Positions 1 to 7,340 of a stretch of 64,000 nucleotides of DNA are shown piece by piece. Positions within the stretch are counted from its first letter, which is position 1; each line of letters begins with the position of its first letter. The position numbers were made by a program, and so were the translations under genes. Origin of the DNA: Vibrio profundi. GTDB taxonomy: Bacteria; Pseudomonadota; Gammaproteobacteria; Enterobacterales; Vibrionaceae. Below the pieces are notes generated by a model. The model ran no database searches, was not told where the DNA came from, and was given only the letters and a program-made list of their open reading frames with translations. The stretch covers positions 1 to 64,000 of the forward strand of contig NZ_RZIS01000009.1 in assembly GCF_005281835.1 (NCBI RefSeq). The letters are read 5' to 3'.

Positions 1-118
1 CGTACTTGTTACCGGTCTCTCGATAGAGGAGCCATCATTTAATCGAACTACCAGATAGAAGAACTTTAGTTGCAGCTAAAGTCTGGGTCTCACCTTACCC
101 GATTGGAGTGCTTATTAT
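1..118 (+). other. 3' end of an integron cassette, truncated by window edge
   Basis: This stretch lies directly before the first attC site, so it is the tail of a cassette whose start is outside the window. All three forward frames have stops within it and no recognisable protein end could be read. What the cassette encodes cannot be said. Confidence 0.4.
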
Positions 119-244
119 CCATACAAACATTTAAGAGTGATTCCTAACGCTTGGCGTTTTTGGTGCTAAATTTGAGTGCCGTTTTTACGGTGGTCTGGTT
201 GAGTTTCGTGGTAGTGTTACTCACACCTTAATTGGGCGTTAGGT
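119..244 (+). repeat. Integron attC site 1 (VCR-like)
   Basis: The site ends in the core GTTAGGT (238-244). Its internal arms match the other attC sites here (CTAACGCTTGGC on the left, GTTACTCACACCTTAATTGG on the right). The left outer box (CATACAAAC) departs from the usual RYYYAAC, so this copy is diverged. Orientation places the integrase gene to the left, outside the window. Confidence 0.85.
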
Positions 245-301
245 ACCTAGAATTTTCTCCACTAAATAGACAGGTTATCAAGTTAGTTCTATCGTAGTTT
301 T

Positions 302-790
302 ATGAGTTTCTATGGAAATAATGTTATGACGTTAGCGCAAGAACTATTTAATGCAATAATTGGCCAAATACCTGTTTTGAAGTATTTTAAAGGAAGCTTA
401 TGGGATTTGATACGCAACGGAAGAGAGAAAAATGAGACACTTACAAGAGTCACAAAAGAGGTTGAGGAATACTGCAATCATCTAAAACACTCTTCAAACT
501 ATGACCGTTTAAACCCAGGAGCTGCACGAAGTGCCGTATATGATTTAAAAGCAATAATCACACAAGTTGAAATAACTCCGGCCTTAATCGTTAGTTTGAA
601 TTTTAGCCATGATGCTCTTTCGAAATACTATCTTGATATCGGAAAAGACGTATTAGGGTCTGCAAGTGCGATTAGACGGAATTTAATTGAGCAAGGGCTA
701 AGGTTGGTAGCAAAGTCGGTAATAATAGCTGTTGTAGATGAGCCAGAGTATAAGGCTTGTGTTTACAATGAACTACTCACTCGCACCTAA
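302..790 (+). CDS. Integron cassette protein, unknown function (162 aa)
   Basis: I do not recognise this family. It is a soluble protein of 162 residues with no signal peptide or clear membrane segment. The composition looks helical, with charged stretches around residues 38-65 and a hydrophobic C-terminal helix (LRLVAKSVIIAVVD, about 132-146). It fills a complete cassette between attC 1 and attC 2, and its stop codon lies inside the attC 2 left box, which is normal for cassettes. The start is uncertain: ATG at 302 has no evident ribosome site, while ATG at 326 has a weak GGAAA upstream. A role cannot be given. Confidence 0.7.
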   Translation: MSFYGNNVMTLAQELFNAIIGQIPVLKYFKGSLWDLIRNGREKNETLTRVTKEVEEYCNHLKHSSNYDRLNPGAARSAVYDLKAIITQVEITPALIVSLNFSHDALSKYYLDIGKDVLGSASAIRRNLIEQGLRLVAKSVIIAVVDEPEYKACVYNELLTRT

Positions 791-910
791 CAAACTGTTC
801 AAGAGGGATTCGCAACACATGGCATTTTTACTATGAGTTGGCTTTAGTGATTAAGGTGGTTTGCGGCGACTTCGGTATTGTGTTGCTCACCCCTTAACAG
901 GGCGTTAGGG
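785..910 (+). repeat. Integron attC site 2
   Basis: This 126-bp element runs from ACCTAAC (785-791) to GTTAGGG (904-910). It has the common body seen again at attC 4 and attC 5 (AACTGTTCAAGAGGGATTCG on the left, GTTGCTCACCCCTTAACAGG on the right). The left box overlaps the stop codon of the preceding cassette gene. Confidence 0.93.
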
Positions 911-951
911 TCCCAAGTGTGGACTGTCAATAAAATGGAGCAATAAAGTGT

Positions 952-1902
952 ATGACAGTTTATGAATTTTTCGCGTCATTACCAGCAATATTAGCGATTC
1001 TCGGTTTTGTGGTTTTTCAGTTTATGAAAAACCACAGTAAAGGTGACCCAGCAACAATTAAAATTGTTGAAAAACTTCGTACGGATTCGCCTGAACGATT
1101 TGAAGAGCACTCTGCTTTAAATTCTCAGCAACTTCATAGCTTGCTTTCTGAAGATAACTCCCTGAGAGCTAGAGTATCCGAGCAAGACTTTTTGTTGCTT
1201 CAACAGACATTGAAACAGCAATATATATCAACTCTCGTTGTTTATTCATTATGCGCAATCCTTTTTGTTGTGGGCGTTGGGTTGTTTACTCATCAAGTAA
1301 CTAAACCTAAATCATTGTTAATAAACAACGTGCACATATCAAGCGCTCATCCTGATGCTAAAGGCCTGCCTGTCGATCTAGATAACCTCATTGTTCAATG
1401 GAGCGCTGCTGGAACCACTGAAGATGTTAAGGTTTATATTGAAAATATAGAGACAAGAGACCGCTCTCGTGAGTTGCGTGTTAGGTCTAATACTGGTTCA
1501 GTGGAGTTTATGCGCGCCGACTATTCAAATCTATTAATAAATAGGCAATTTCCTGGATGGAATCGAGTGCGTGCTGTATTCCAGTCGGGTGATAATTATT
1601 TTTACTCTAGTGAGTATAAGCTGCACGTAGGGCTGACCATTTTAGCTATAAATTTTGGAGAAAAAGTTAAAATCGGCGCCATGATCGATAACTCTGTTGT
1701 TCAACGATACAACTTCGAAGCACGCATTGTAGCTTGGAATAGAAGCAAACCAGATGCTATTTCGCTTGGAGGGTCAATCACAAACGGACAGCAGGACTAC
1801 CCTATTGATAACTCAGAACAGTATAACTGGGGTAACGCTGAAATTGCATATCTTGGACCTGACGATACAAGATTAATAAGAAAAAAAGTGGTATCTGACT
1901 AA
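952..1902 (+). CDS. Integron cassette membrane protein, unknown function (316 aa)
   Basis: I do not recognise the family. The sequence shows a hydrophobic N-terminal segment (residues 5-24), a charged cytoplasmic-looking stretch (about 27-88), a second strong membrane segment (about 92-114, LVVYSLCAILFVVGVGLF), then about 200 residues of beta-rich sequence ending KKVVSD. This suggests a two-pass inner-membrane protein with a large C-terminal domain. ATG 952 is chosen because it opens directly into the first membrane helix; GGAG lies about 13 bases upstream. It is the only gene of the cassette between attC 2 and attC 3. Two-pass proteins with an extra domain occur in some defence effectors, but nothing here proves such a role. 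Confidence 0.75.
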   Translation: MTVYEFFASLPAILAILGFVVFQFMKNHSKGDPATIKIVEKLRTDSPERFEEHSALNSQQLHSLLSEDNSLRARVSEQDFLLLQQTLKQQYISTLVVYSLCAILFVVGVGLFTHQVTKPKSLLINNVHISSAHPDAKGLPVDLDNLIVQWSAAGTTEDVKVYIENIETRDRSRELRVRSNTGSVEFMRADYSNLLINRQFPGWNRVRAVFQSGDNYFYSSEYKLHVGLTILAINFGEKVKIGAMIDNSVVQRYNFEARIVAWNRSKPDAISLGGSITNGQQDYPIDNSEQYNWGNAEIAYLGPDDTRLIRKKVVSD

Positions 1903-1905
1903 TAA

Positions 1906-2032
1906 CCCTAACAAACGGTTCAAGTTGATTTGTAACGCTTGGCACTTTTGGTGTTAATTTGAGGTTGTGTGATTACGGTGGTTTAAATTTGGTTCGGTGG
2001 AGCGTTTCTCACCACTTAACGCGGCGTTATGC
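1906..2032 (+). repeat. Integron attC site 3 (diverged)
   Basis: The element runs from CCCTAAC (1906-1912) to GTTATGC (2026-2032). The left arm reads AACGGTTCAAGTTGATTTGT, and the centre differs clearly from attC 2, 4 and 5. The final core supplies the ATG (2029) of a longer reading frame into the next gene, but a better start lies downstream. Confidence 0.9.
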
Positions 2033-2079
2033 TTGAATTTATTCCCACTTTATATAGGAATGCTATTGAGGTATCTAGT

Positions 2080-2448
2080 ATGAAAAAGTGTAAGATTTTA
2101 GCGATGTTTAGCTTTGTTTTTATTAGCAATATTGTCTATGCAAAGGATGTTCAAATCGGCCCTGTAATGTTAGACAGTGTTGCTGTACTGAATGTGAGCT
2201 CATTCGGTCACAAAGCGGGGAACCTTGAAATCAAAATAACAAATGGCATTGCTGATCTCAAAGGATTAAATTGTAATACTAACTATTTGACGACTCGTAA
2301 CGATGGGACTGGATTTAAAGATATGCTAGCCGTTCTGTTAGCGGCACACGCAGCCCAAAGACCGTTAAATCTAGGGATTACAGACAATCCTGCTTATAGT
2401 GCATTTCCTGGTCGCTGTAGCCTACTATATGCTTCAATATTGAAATAG
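2080..2448 (+). CDS. Integron cassette secreted protein, unknown function (122 aa)
   Basis: The first 21 residues form a clear signal peptide (MKKCKILAMFSFVFISNIVYA, cut before KD), so the product is probably periplasmic or exported. The mature part is about 101 residues with two cysteines, one in GLNCNTNY and one in GRCSLL, which could form a disulfide. ATG 2080 is preferred because GAGG (2068-2071) sits 8 bases upstream and the signal peptide begins there. An in-frame ATG at 2029 lies inside attC 3 and would add 17 unlikely residues. I do not recognise the family. Confidence 0.75.
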   Translation: MKKCKILAMFSFVFISNIVYAKDVQIGPVMLDSVAVLNVSSFGHKAGNLEIKITNGIADLKGLNCNTNYLTTRNDGTGFKDMLAVLLAAHAAQRPLNLGITDNPAYSAFPGRCSLLYASILK

Positions 2449-2453
2449 CACTC

Positions 2454-2579
2454 ACATAACAAACTGTTCAAGAGGGATTCGCAACGCGTGGCATTTTCAT
2501 AATGCGTTGGTTTTAGTGTTTAAGGTGGTATGCGGCGGCATTGGTATTGCGTTGCTCATCCCTTAACAGGGCGTTATAT
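2454..2579 (+). repeat. Integron attC site 4
   Basis: This 126-bp element runs from ACATAAC (2454-2460) to GTTATAT (2573-2579). It is nearly the same as attC 2 and attC 5, including AACTGTTCAAGAGGGATTCG and the CTTAACAGGGC end. Confidence 0.93.
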
Positions 2580-2598
2580 GCCAACAATGGAATAGAGT

Positions 2599-3168
2599 AT
2601 GATATTACCAATAGATAAAATGCCTGAAGCAGAAGTAACATTAAGGCTTGCTATTACATTGCTTGAAAATCAGCTGGTTATAAGTGATGTTGTAACTGCC
2701 ATTGATGGCGCTCAGGTAAAAACTGGGAAAAATATCCACTTTGCAATCGAAGAATTCTTGATTGCTTCAGGTTGGTCAAAATTAGACGAAGATGGCCGCT
2801 GGCAAGGTACTTACAGCAAACACGATGTAGAGAACAGTCTAGTAATACACTCAAGTTCTGGTGAAGGTGACTTGGTCGCTACACTTACTAATGGCAATAG
2901 ACTTCGAGTAGAGTCCAAAAAAGGTCCTTTGGTTAAAGTGCCTGGTTCAAAAGAGTACCCGCTCATACGGGAAGCGATTGGACAACTAATGACAATCGAA
3001 AAGGCGGAGCAAAGCGACATACTTGCTGTTGCCGTACCAAGTTCACCAAAATTCAATGACCTTGCTTTTCAGTGGAGAGATCGCCCCTTAATGAAACTTT
3101 CAGGTATTCATATTGTTACTGTTGGTCGTGATGGAGTTCTTCGAGGGTTAGAATCACAGGGCATATAA
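2599..3168 (+). CDS. Integron cassette protein with restriction-endonuclease-like features
   Basis: A 189-residue soluble protein. Residues 98-110 read RLRVESKKGPLVK. This resembles the E-x-K half of a PD-(D/E)xK nuclease core on a beta strand, and it is followed by a helix (YPLIREAIGQLMTI) and another strand (DILAVAVPSS), the usual order in restriction-endonuclease-like folds. The upstream acidic residue of the motif is not obvious; D93 in GDLVATL is a candidate. The nuclease reading is inference from this pattern. The stop codon lies within the left box of attC 5. A fold prediction would decide. Confidence 0.7.
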   Translation: MILPIDKMPEAEVTLRLAITLLENQLVISDVVTAIDGAQVKTGKNIHFAIEEFLIASGWSKLDEDGRWQGTYSKHDVENSLVIHSSSGEGDLVATLTNGNRLRVESKKGPLVKVPGSKEYPLIREAIGQLMTIEKAEQSDILAVAVPSSPKFNDLAFQWRDRPLMKLSGIHIVTVGRDGVLRGLESQGI

Positions 3169-3288
3169 CAAACTGTTCAAGAGGGATTCGCAACGCGTGG
3201 CACTTTCACTATGAGTTGGTTTTAGTGTTTAAGGTGGTCTGCGGCGGCTTTGGTATTGCGTTGTTCACCCTTTAACAGGGCGTTATAT
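3163..3288 (+). repeat. Integron attC site 5
   Basis: This 126-bp element runs from ATATAAC (3163-3169), which includes the upstream stop codon, to GTTATAT (3282-3288). Its outer boxes are exact complements. The body is nearly identical to attC 2 and attC 4. Confidence 0.93.
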
Positions 3289-3306
3289 TCAAGGAATGGA
3301 GGTCAA

Positions 3307-3813
3307 TTGAATTATCCTATTTTATACATATTTTCGGGTCTCCCAGCTTCAGGTAAATCGACTCTTGCTAAGCTGTTAGCGGCTAAAGCGGGTGCTACGT
3401 ATGTTCGCATTGATACAGTAGAACAAGGGCTTCGAGATCTTTGTAACTTCAAAGTTGAAGGTGAAGGGTATCGTTTAAGCTACCGTATAATCAGAGACAA
3501 CTTAGAGCTTGGGGTTAGCTGTATCTCAGACTCTTGTAATCCTATCGAGCTTACGCGACGTGAGTGGCAGGAGGTCGCAGAAAGTGTGGGGGCTAAATTC
3601 ATCAATATTGAAATTAGTTGCTCAGACAGCAGTGAACACGAACAAAGAGTCATCACTCGTAGAAGTGAAGTAACAAACCTAAAATTACCAGACTGGAAAC
3701 AAGTACAGAACCGCCATTACGAAGCTTGGAAATCCGATGTAATCAAAATAGATACGGCAGGCAAAAGTATTGAAATGGCTTTCGCAGAACTAACTGAAAA
3801 GCTAGGTGTGTGA
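3307..3813 (+). CDS. Integron cassette AAA_33-type P-loop kinase
   Basis: Residues 8-16 carry a textbook Walker A motif (GLPASGKST) right after a hydrophobic strand (ILYIFS). This is the layout of small P-loop kinases such as the zeta-toxin/chloramphenicol-phosphotransferase and polynucleotide-kinase-like AAA_33 group. A conserved-looking R-x-D (VRIDTVEQGL) follows at about residues 34-43. The length, 168 residues, is normal for the group. The start is taken as TTG 3307, with GGAGGT (3298-3303) just ahead; an upstream in-frame TTG at 3250 lies inside attC 5 and is unlikely. The substrate cannot be read from sequence, and no antitoxin-like partner lies next to it. Confidence 0.8.
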   Translation: MNYPILYIFSGLPASGKSTLAKLLAAKAGATYVRIDTVEQGLRDLCNFKVEGEGYRLSYRIIRDNLELGVSCISDSCNPIELTRREWQEVAESVGAKFINIEISCSDSSEHEQRVITRRSEVTNLKLPDWKQVQNRHYEAWKSDVIKIDTAGKSIEMAFAELTEKLGV

Positions 3814-3819
3814 AGTTGC

Positions 3820-3938
3820 ATATAACAAGCCTCCTAAGGCAGATCCCCAACGTATAGCATTTTTCATTCAATAGTTGGGTTTTGTGTTTAGGGTGGGTTC
3901 AGTGGCGGCGTTGCTCACACTTAAATGCGGCGTTATAT
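3820..3938 (+). repeat. Integron attC site 6 (variant subtype)
   Basis: This 119-bp element runs from ATATAAC (3820-3826) to GTTATAT (3932-3938) with exactly complementary outer boxes. The arms (AAGCCTCCTAAGGCAGATCC and GTTGCTCACACTTAAATGCG) differ from the AACTGTTCAAGAGGG type, so this cassette came from a different attC lineage. Confidence 0.9.
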
Positions 3939-3951
3939 TTCAGGAGGAAAC

Positions 3952-4460
3952 GTGGAGTATCGAAAACTAGAGGAAAGTGACTGGCAGCAGTACAAAGAGT
4001 TGAGGTTATTAAGTCTGTTCAGTCTTCAGAATCGTTTGAGAACAACGTTGAAGATGAATCTACGTTAAGTAACAAGCAGTGGATTAGTCGAGTAACTGCT
4101 AATCAAAGTGCCTTTATTATAGGCGCCTTTGAGGGTGATGAATTAATTGGAGTTGCGGGTTTTGCTCAAGCGCTGAAAGAGAAAATCAAACATAAATCCT
4201 ACCTATGGGGTGTTTTTGTAAAACAAGAATATCGCGGTAAATATATTGCCAATGACATGTTAAGTAAGCTTGTTTATATCGCCTTCCAAAATAATGATAT
4301 CTCACAGATTCAACTCACCGTCGCTTCTGAAAACGAGGCGGCCATCTCGCTGTATGAAAAGTTAGGTTTTCGCAGATATGGTACTGAGGTTGACTCTCTT
4401 AGAGTCAGCGGGAATTCGTATGATGAAATATTAATGGCATACGTTACAGCTGAAAGATAG
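3952..4460 (+). pseudogene. Frameshifted GNAT N-acetyltransferase cassette
   Basis: The reading frame opens at GTG 3952 after AGGAGG (3942-3947) and gives a typical GNAT start (YRKLEESDWQQYKELRLLSL). It loses frame near 4017-4025 and stops at about 4066. The rest of the enzyme continues one frame away to 4460: SSESFENNVEDES, then GVFVKQEYRGKYIAND, the acetyl-CoA binding motif, then ENEAAISLYEKLGF, the usual C-terminal GNAT motif. One missing base would restore a complete protein of about 168 residues. It is either a recent pseudogene or a sequencing error. An internal ATG at 4257 would leave only the last 67 residues, too little for an enzyme. Confidence 0.8.
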
Positions 4461-4464
4461 TAAG

Positions 4465-4570
4465 CATTTAATTTTGAACCACAATGTGTGGCATTTTTAC
4501 TATACGTTGGTTTTCGGTGGGGAGGTGCTTTGGCATTTCGTTGCTCATTACTTAAATAATTTACTTAGGG
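4465..4570 (+). repeat. Decayed attC site 7, likely last attC of the array
   Basis: The segment retains the attC body (AATGTGTGGCATTTTTACTA, then TTTCGTTGCTCATTACTTAA), but the left arm is shortened and the final core reads CTTAGGG (4564-4570) where GTTAGGG is expected. Without the conserved GTT the integrase should not recombine it, so the DNA to its right is fixed. Confidence 0.65.
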
Positions 4571-4579
4571 GATTTGAAT

Positions 4580-4975
4580 GTGAAAATGGTTTTTGTTGGC
4601 TTGAGCTTGTTGTTTATTTCTTTATCCACTTATGCAGTTAACGATCCTGCCTTTGAAGGGCATTATGAGCGTTATGACAATGGTCAATTGGACACTAACA
4701 CTGCTTATATTGATCTAATTAAGCTGGAATCAAATAAATACAATCTCTCTGGGACATCAGTTTGGATTGGAAACTCCTCACATGGTCTTGTAAACATTGG
4801 AGAAATTGACGGTGTGGTAACTTCTGATGGCAATCAAATGAATTATGATGTCGACGGCTGTACGCTTCAAATTTTATTGAACCCGAATTCACTTGTAATT
4901 AGCAAGGATAATGGGTGTGGTGGACTAAATGTCTCCTTCAATGGGAGGTACGTGAAGACGCCAGACATTCAATAA
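4580..4975 (+). CDS. Secreted protein of unknown function (131 aa)
   Basis: The protein begins with a signal peptide (MKMVFVGLSLLFISLSTYA, cut before VND), followed by about 110 residues that look beta-rich and lipocalin-like in size (FEGHYERYDNGQLD, YNLSGTSVWIG, FNGRYVKTPD). Two cysteines (VDGCTL and NGCGGL) may pair. GTG 4580 is chosen because AGGGG (4566-4570) lies 9 bases upstream; TTG 4574 and ATG 4586 are alternatives. It follows the decayed attC and is probably a cassette gene that is now immobile. The family is not recognised. Confidence 0.7.
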   Translation: MKMVFVGLSLLFISLSTYAVNDPAFEGHYERYDNGQLDTNTAYIDLIKLESNKYNLSGTSVWIGNSSHGLVNIGEIDGVVTSDGNQMNYDVDGCTLQILLNPNSLVISKDNGCGGLNVSFNGRYVKTPDIQ

Positions 4976-5061
4976 CCTAATAGCAAAGAATTTGTGACTT
5001 TCCAAGCTAGTGAACACTTCAATCGCAGTTGGAGGTGACTCTGTCAACTTATTAATTAGGC
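4976..5061 (+). repeat. Possible remnant of a second decayed attC
   Basis: CCTAAT (4976-4981) and ATTAGG (5055-5060) are inverted repeats, about 74 bp apart, placed directly after a stop codon. They look like attC outer boxes CCTAAC/GTTAGG with one matching change on each side. Weak inner complementarity (CTTTCCAA and TTGGAGGTGA) also fits. The body does not match the VCR-type sites, so this is a tentative reading. Confidence 0.3.
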
Positions 5062-5094
5062 GACAAAACTCAGTGATATCTCATGGAGGAGATA

Positions 5095-5382
5095 ATGAAA
5101 GATCCAGATATTGAACTTTCCAAGTGGAAATTAGAACGGAGAAAGGGAAGTCTAAGTTTTGTTGCCCGTACCTGTTCCCCTGCTATTTTCGGTGTGATGG
5201 TAGGGAGAGCGATTGAACCAATGTTTATGTCGGAAGAGGCTTGGGGTTGGGCTCAGGCTAGCGACATATTCATAAGTGGTTTCTGGGCATCGCTTGGTGC
5301 TATTCCACTAAGTTTCGTCATTTGGTGGTGGCGAGAAAGAAAGTACAAACGTCATATCGCTAGGTTTGAGTCTCATACATAG
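5095..5382 (+). CDS. Small membrane protein, unknown function (95 aa)
   Basis: Charged N-terminus, a moderately hydrophobic stretch at residues 24-42 (FVARTCSPAIFGVMVGRAI) and a strong membrane helix at about 61-82 (FISGFWASLGAIPLSFVIWWW), followed by a very basic tail (RERKYKRH). This suggests one or two passes with the C-terminus in the cytoplasm. ATG 5095 is preferred to ATG 5083 because GGAGGAG (5085-5091) lies at the right distance. It is 15 bases from the next gene, so the two are probably co-transcribed. No family recognised. Confidence 0.65.
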   Translation: MKDPDIELSKWKLERRKGSLSFVARTCSPAIFGVMVGRAIEPMFMSEEAWGWAQASDIFISGFWASLGAIPLSFVIWWWRERKYKRHIARFESHT

Positions 5383-5397
5383 TAGGAATAATTTACG

Positions 5398-6303
5398 ATG
5401 GATAACTTCCGCAGAAGGTTAAAAATGGATGTTAATGATTACATAGAGAATACGGAGTTTACGGAGCTTTCTAATAACTTATTGGATATCAGCGAAGTAC
5501 CTGATGATGTTGCAGGTATATGTAAATTTGTTCAGGGGAACCTTATTCATTCGTATTGGCTTGAACACTATGATGTTGAAGTAGAGCATTCGAACAAATT
5601 GTCAGAAATGCAGATTCGTCATGCTAAAGATTTAGTATCTTTGGCAATGTCTAAGTCGGGCGAAGCTTCTCATGTATTTAAACAGCCAAGACATAGAGTT
5701 GTAAGCATCTGTAGAGATTTTTCATTATTGGTTTGTTCTATTTTGAGGTTGAAAGGAGTACCTGCAAGGCTACGTAGTGGGTTTGCCACTTATTTATCTC
5801 AGAATCAATTCGAAGACCATTGGGTATGTGAATATTGGGACAACAGAAAAGGCTGGGTCGCCATCGATGCTCAACTTGACCAAGTTCATCATCAAATACT
5901 GAAGTTTGATTTTGATCCTTGTGACGTCCCGTCTTCGCATTTCATCGTGGCAGGGCAGGCTTGGAAGAAGTGCCGCAACAACCTAGAGCTTGCAGAGGAT
6001 TTTGGCTTTCGGGATTTCAACGGGCTTCCGTTTATCAAAGGTAGCCTTATTCGAGACTTGTTTGCATTATCAAAATTTGAAATGCATACATGGGACACAG
6101 GGTGGGGAATATTACCTAACTTCATAAGCCCTATTTCGGGCGAATCTGAGCTAGTGTTGCTAGATGAACTTGCAGAAGTTAGTTGTTCTTCAGATAGCTC
6201 AAAGGCTCGTAAGCTCGTAGAGTCTCGCTCGGAAATAATGCTGCCAGATGATTGGAATTGTTCTAAGTTTCCAACATTACGTGAACTCTATGCAGCATTG
6301 TAG
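5398..6303 (+). CDS. Transglutaminase-like superfamily protein (301 aa)
   Basis: A papain-like transglutaminase core is visible with all three catalytic positions: Cys105 in SICRDFSLLVCS, His141 in FEDHWVCEYW and Asp157 in WVAIDAQLD. The arrangement, with GVPARLRSGFATY between Cys and His, is that of bacterial transglutaminase-like (DUF3857/TGc-type) domains, which act as cysteine proteases or amidases. No signal peptide is seen, so it is probably cytoplasmic. The C-terminal 120 residues (after about 180) are unassigned. ATG 5398 follows AGGAA; ATG 5425 is an alternative. Substrate is unknown. It probably forms a transcription unit with the small membrane protein ahead of it. Confidence 0.8.
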   Translation: MDNFRRRLKMDVNDYIENTEFTELSNNLLDISEVPDDVAGICKFVQGNLIHSYWLEHYDVEVEHSNKLSEMQIRHAKDLVSLAMSKSGEASHVFKQPRHRVVSICRDFSLLVCSILRLKGVPARLRSGFATYLSQNQFEDHWVCEYWDNRKGWVAIDAQLDQVHHQILKFDFDPCDVPSSHFIVAGQAWKKCRNNLELAEDFGFRDFNGLPFIKGSLIRDLFALSKFEMHTWDTGWGILPNFISPISGESELVLLDELAEVSCSSDSSKARKLVESRSEIMLPDDWNCSKFPTLRELYAAL

Positions 6304-6426
6304 ATGTTATACCTTACAGGAAGTGCTTTAACCTGAATCCCAATATTTGGTACTTAGTTGGGCGGGTGTGGGAGTACTTCGCTAAATTATTTGTTATCGA
6401 GTATTGCTCAATATAGAGAAGCTGAA

Positions 6427-6630
6427 ATGGATTTTACGATTACACGAATTCATACCCAAGTTGGAATATTCAAGTTGAAAGGCGATATTTCGGTTTCGTG
6501 TGAAGTTTGTTACTCAAGCGCCGAGTTCATGGGATCCGATGGCTGGGTTGAGATCGATCTTAAATCTGAATATGGGAAGTCTGTCTTGAGCAAAATTGAA
6601 AGCGATGTGGTTCGACATTTACGTGGTTAG
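6427..6630 (+). CDS. Small hypothetical protein (67 aa)
   Basis: A short soluble protein (MDFTITRIHTQVGIFKLKGD to VVRHLRG) with alternating hydrophobic residues that suggest beta strands. ATG 6427 has only a weak GAGAAG ahead. A longer version from TTG 6358 is possible but has no ribosome site. No family recognised. It could be a degraded fragment, as the surrounding 350 bases contain no other gene. Confidence 0.4.
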   Translation: MDFTITRIHTQVGIFKLKGDISVSCEVCYSSAEFMGSDGWVEIDLKSEYGKSVLSKIESDVVRHLRG

Positions 6631-6774
6631 TATTCCCGGCGGATTCTCGATAAGTTTTTGGACGGGATGGAAGGCGTAAATCAAGGGAGCCTAGTATGCA
6701 AGATGGTGGATTGGTTCCATTGTTGGAGCATCAGCCCCTTTAGTTGGGCATAAAAGATAGGGAGAAAGCTCAGG

Positions 6775-7185
6775 ATGAGTGAAAGATTTCACGGTTCGTG
6801 TTTGTGCGGGAACGTTCAATTTTCTGTGGTGGGATTCAGCGAGAAAGTGGCGAATTGCCATTGCTCTATGTGTCGTAAATTTCATGGCGCAGCTTTTGGA
6901 ACACTGGTTGGGGTTAAAGACTTAAATTGGCATTCGGGGAAGGCATCCCTTAAAGAGTTTGTTGCGAAGAATGGAACGATTCGGACATTCTGCTCGAATT
7001 GTGGTTCGAGTTTAGGATTCAGAGTAAAAGGGGAGCCCCTTGCCAACATTGAGTTGGCAATATCGACGTTTGATGTCGATATTCCGGTGCATGTCGATGC
7101 GCAAATTTATATAGGTTATAAGGCTAACTGGTGTGACTTACAGCCGGATCTCCCTGCTTATGATGAGGGACGAACAAACCAGTAA
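6775..7185 (+). CDS. GFA / CENP-V fold zinc protein
   Basis: Glutathione-dependent formaldehyde-activating enzyme (GFA) family. The zinc-binding cysteines are all present: C9-L-C11 (GSCLCGNV), C28-H-C30-S-M-C33 (NCHCSMCRKFHG) and C73-S-N-C76 (FCSNCGSSL). The length, 136 residues, is standard. True GFA activity is proven only for a few members; most, including this one, are best called GFA-like proteins of unknown substrate. ATG 6775 follows a short spacer after GGGAGAAAG. It appears to stand alone. Confidence 0.9.
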   Translation: MSERFHGSCLCGNVQFSVVGFSEKVANCHCSMCRKFHGAAFGTLVGVKDLNWHSGKASLKEFVAKNGTIRTFCSNCGSSLGFRVKGEPLANIELAISTFDVDIPVHVDAQIYIGYKANWCDLQPDLPAYDEGRTNQ

Positions 7186-7340
7186 ATTGTCTTGATATTC
7201 ACTAGGCAACTAGCTAAGCCCATTTTAGTTTTTAAGTGGTTCGTTTCATCATTCGCTCATTAAAGTATGCTGTGCGTCTGTGAGTCAGAATTATAGCGTG
7301 CTACCCTAAGCGCGACATTCACAGTACTAAAGAAAATATA

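Noticed and set aside
3952..4460. Programmed -1 frameshift in the acetyltransferase cassette
   Set aside because: No X-XXY-YYZ slippery heptamer or stable downstream stem was seen in the overlap, so a simple one-base loss is the more economical reading.
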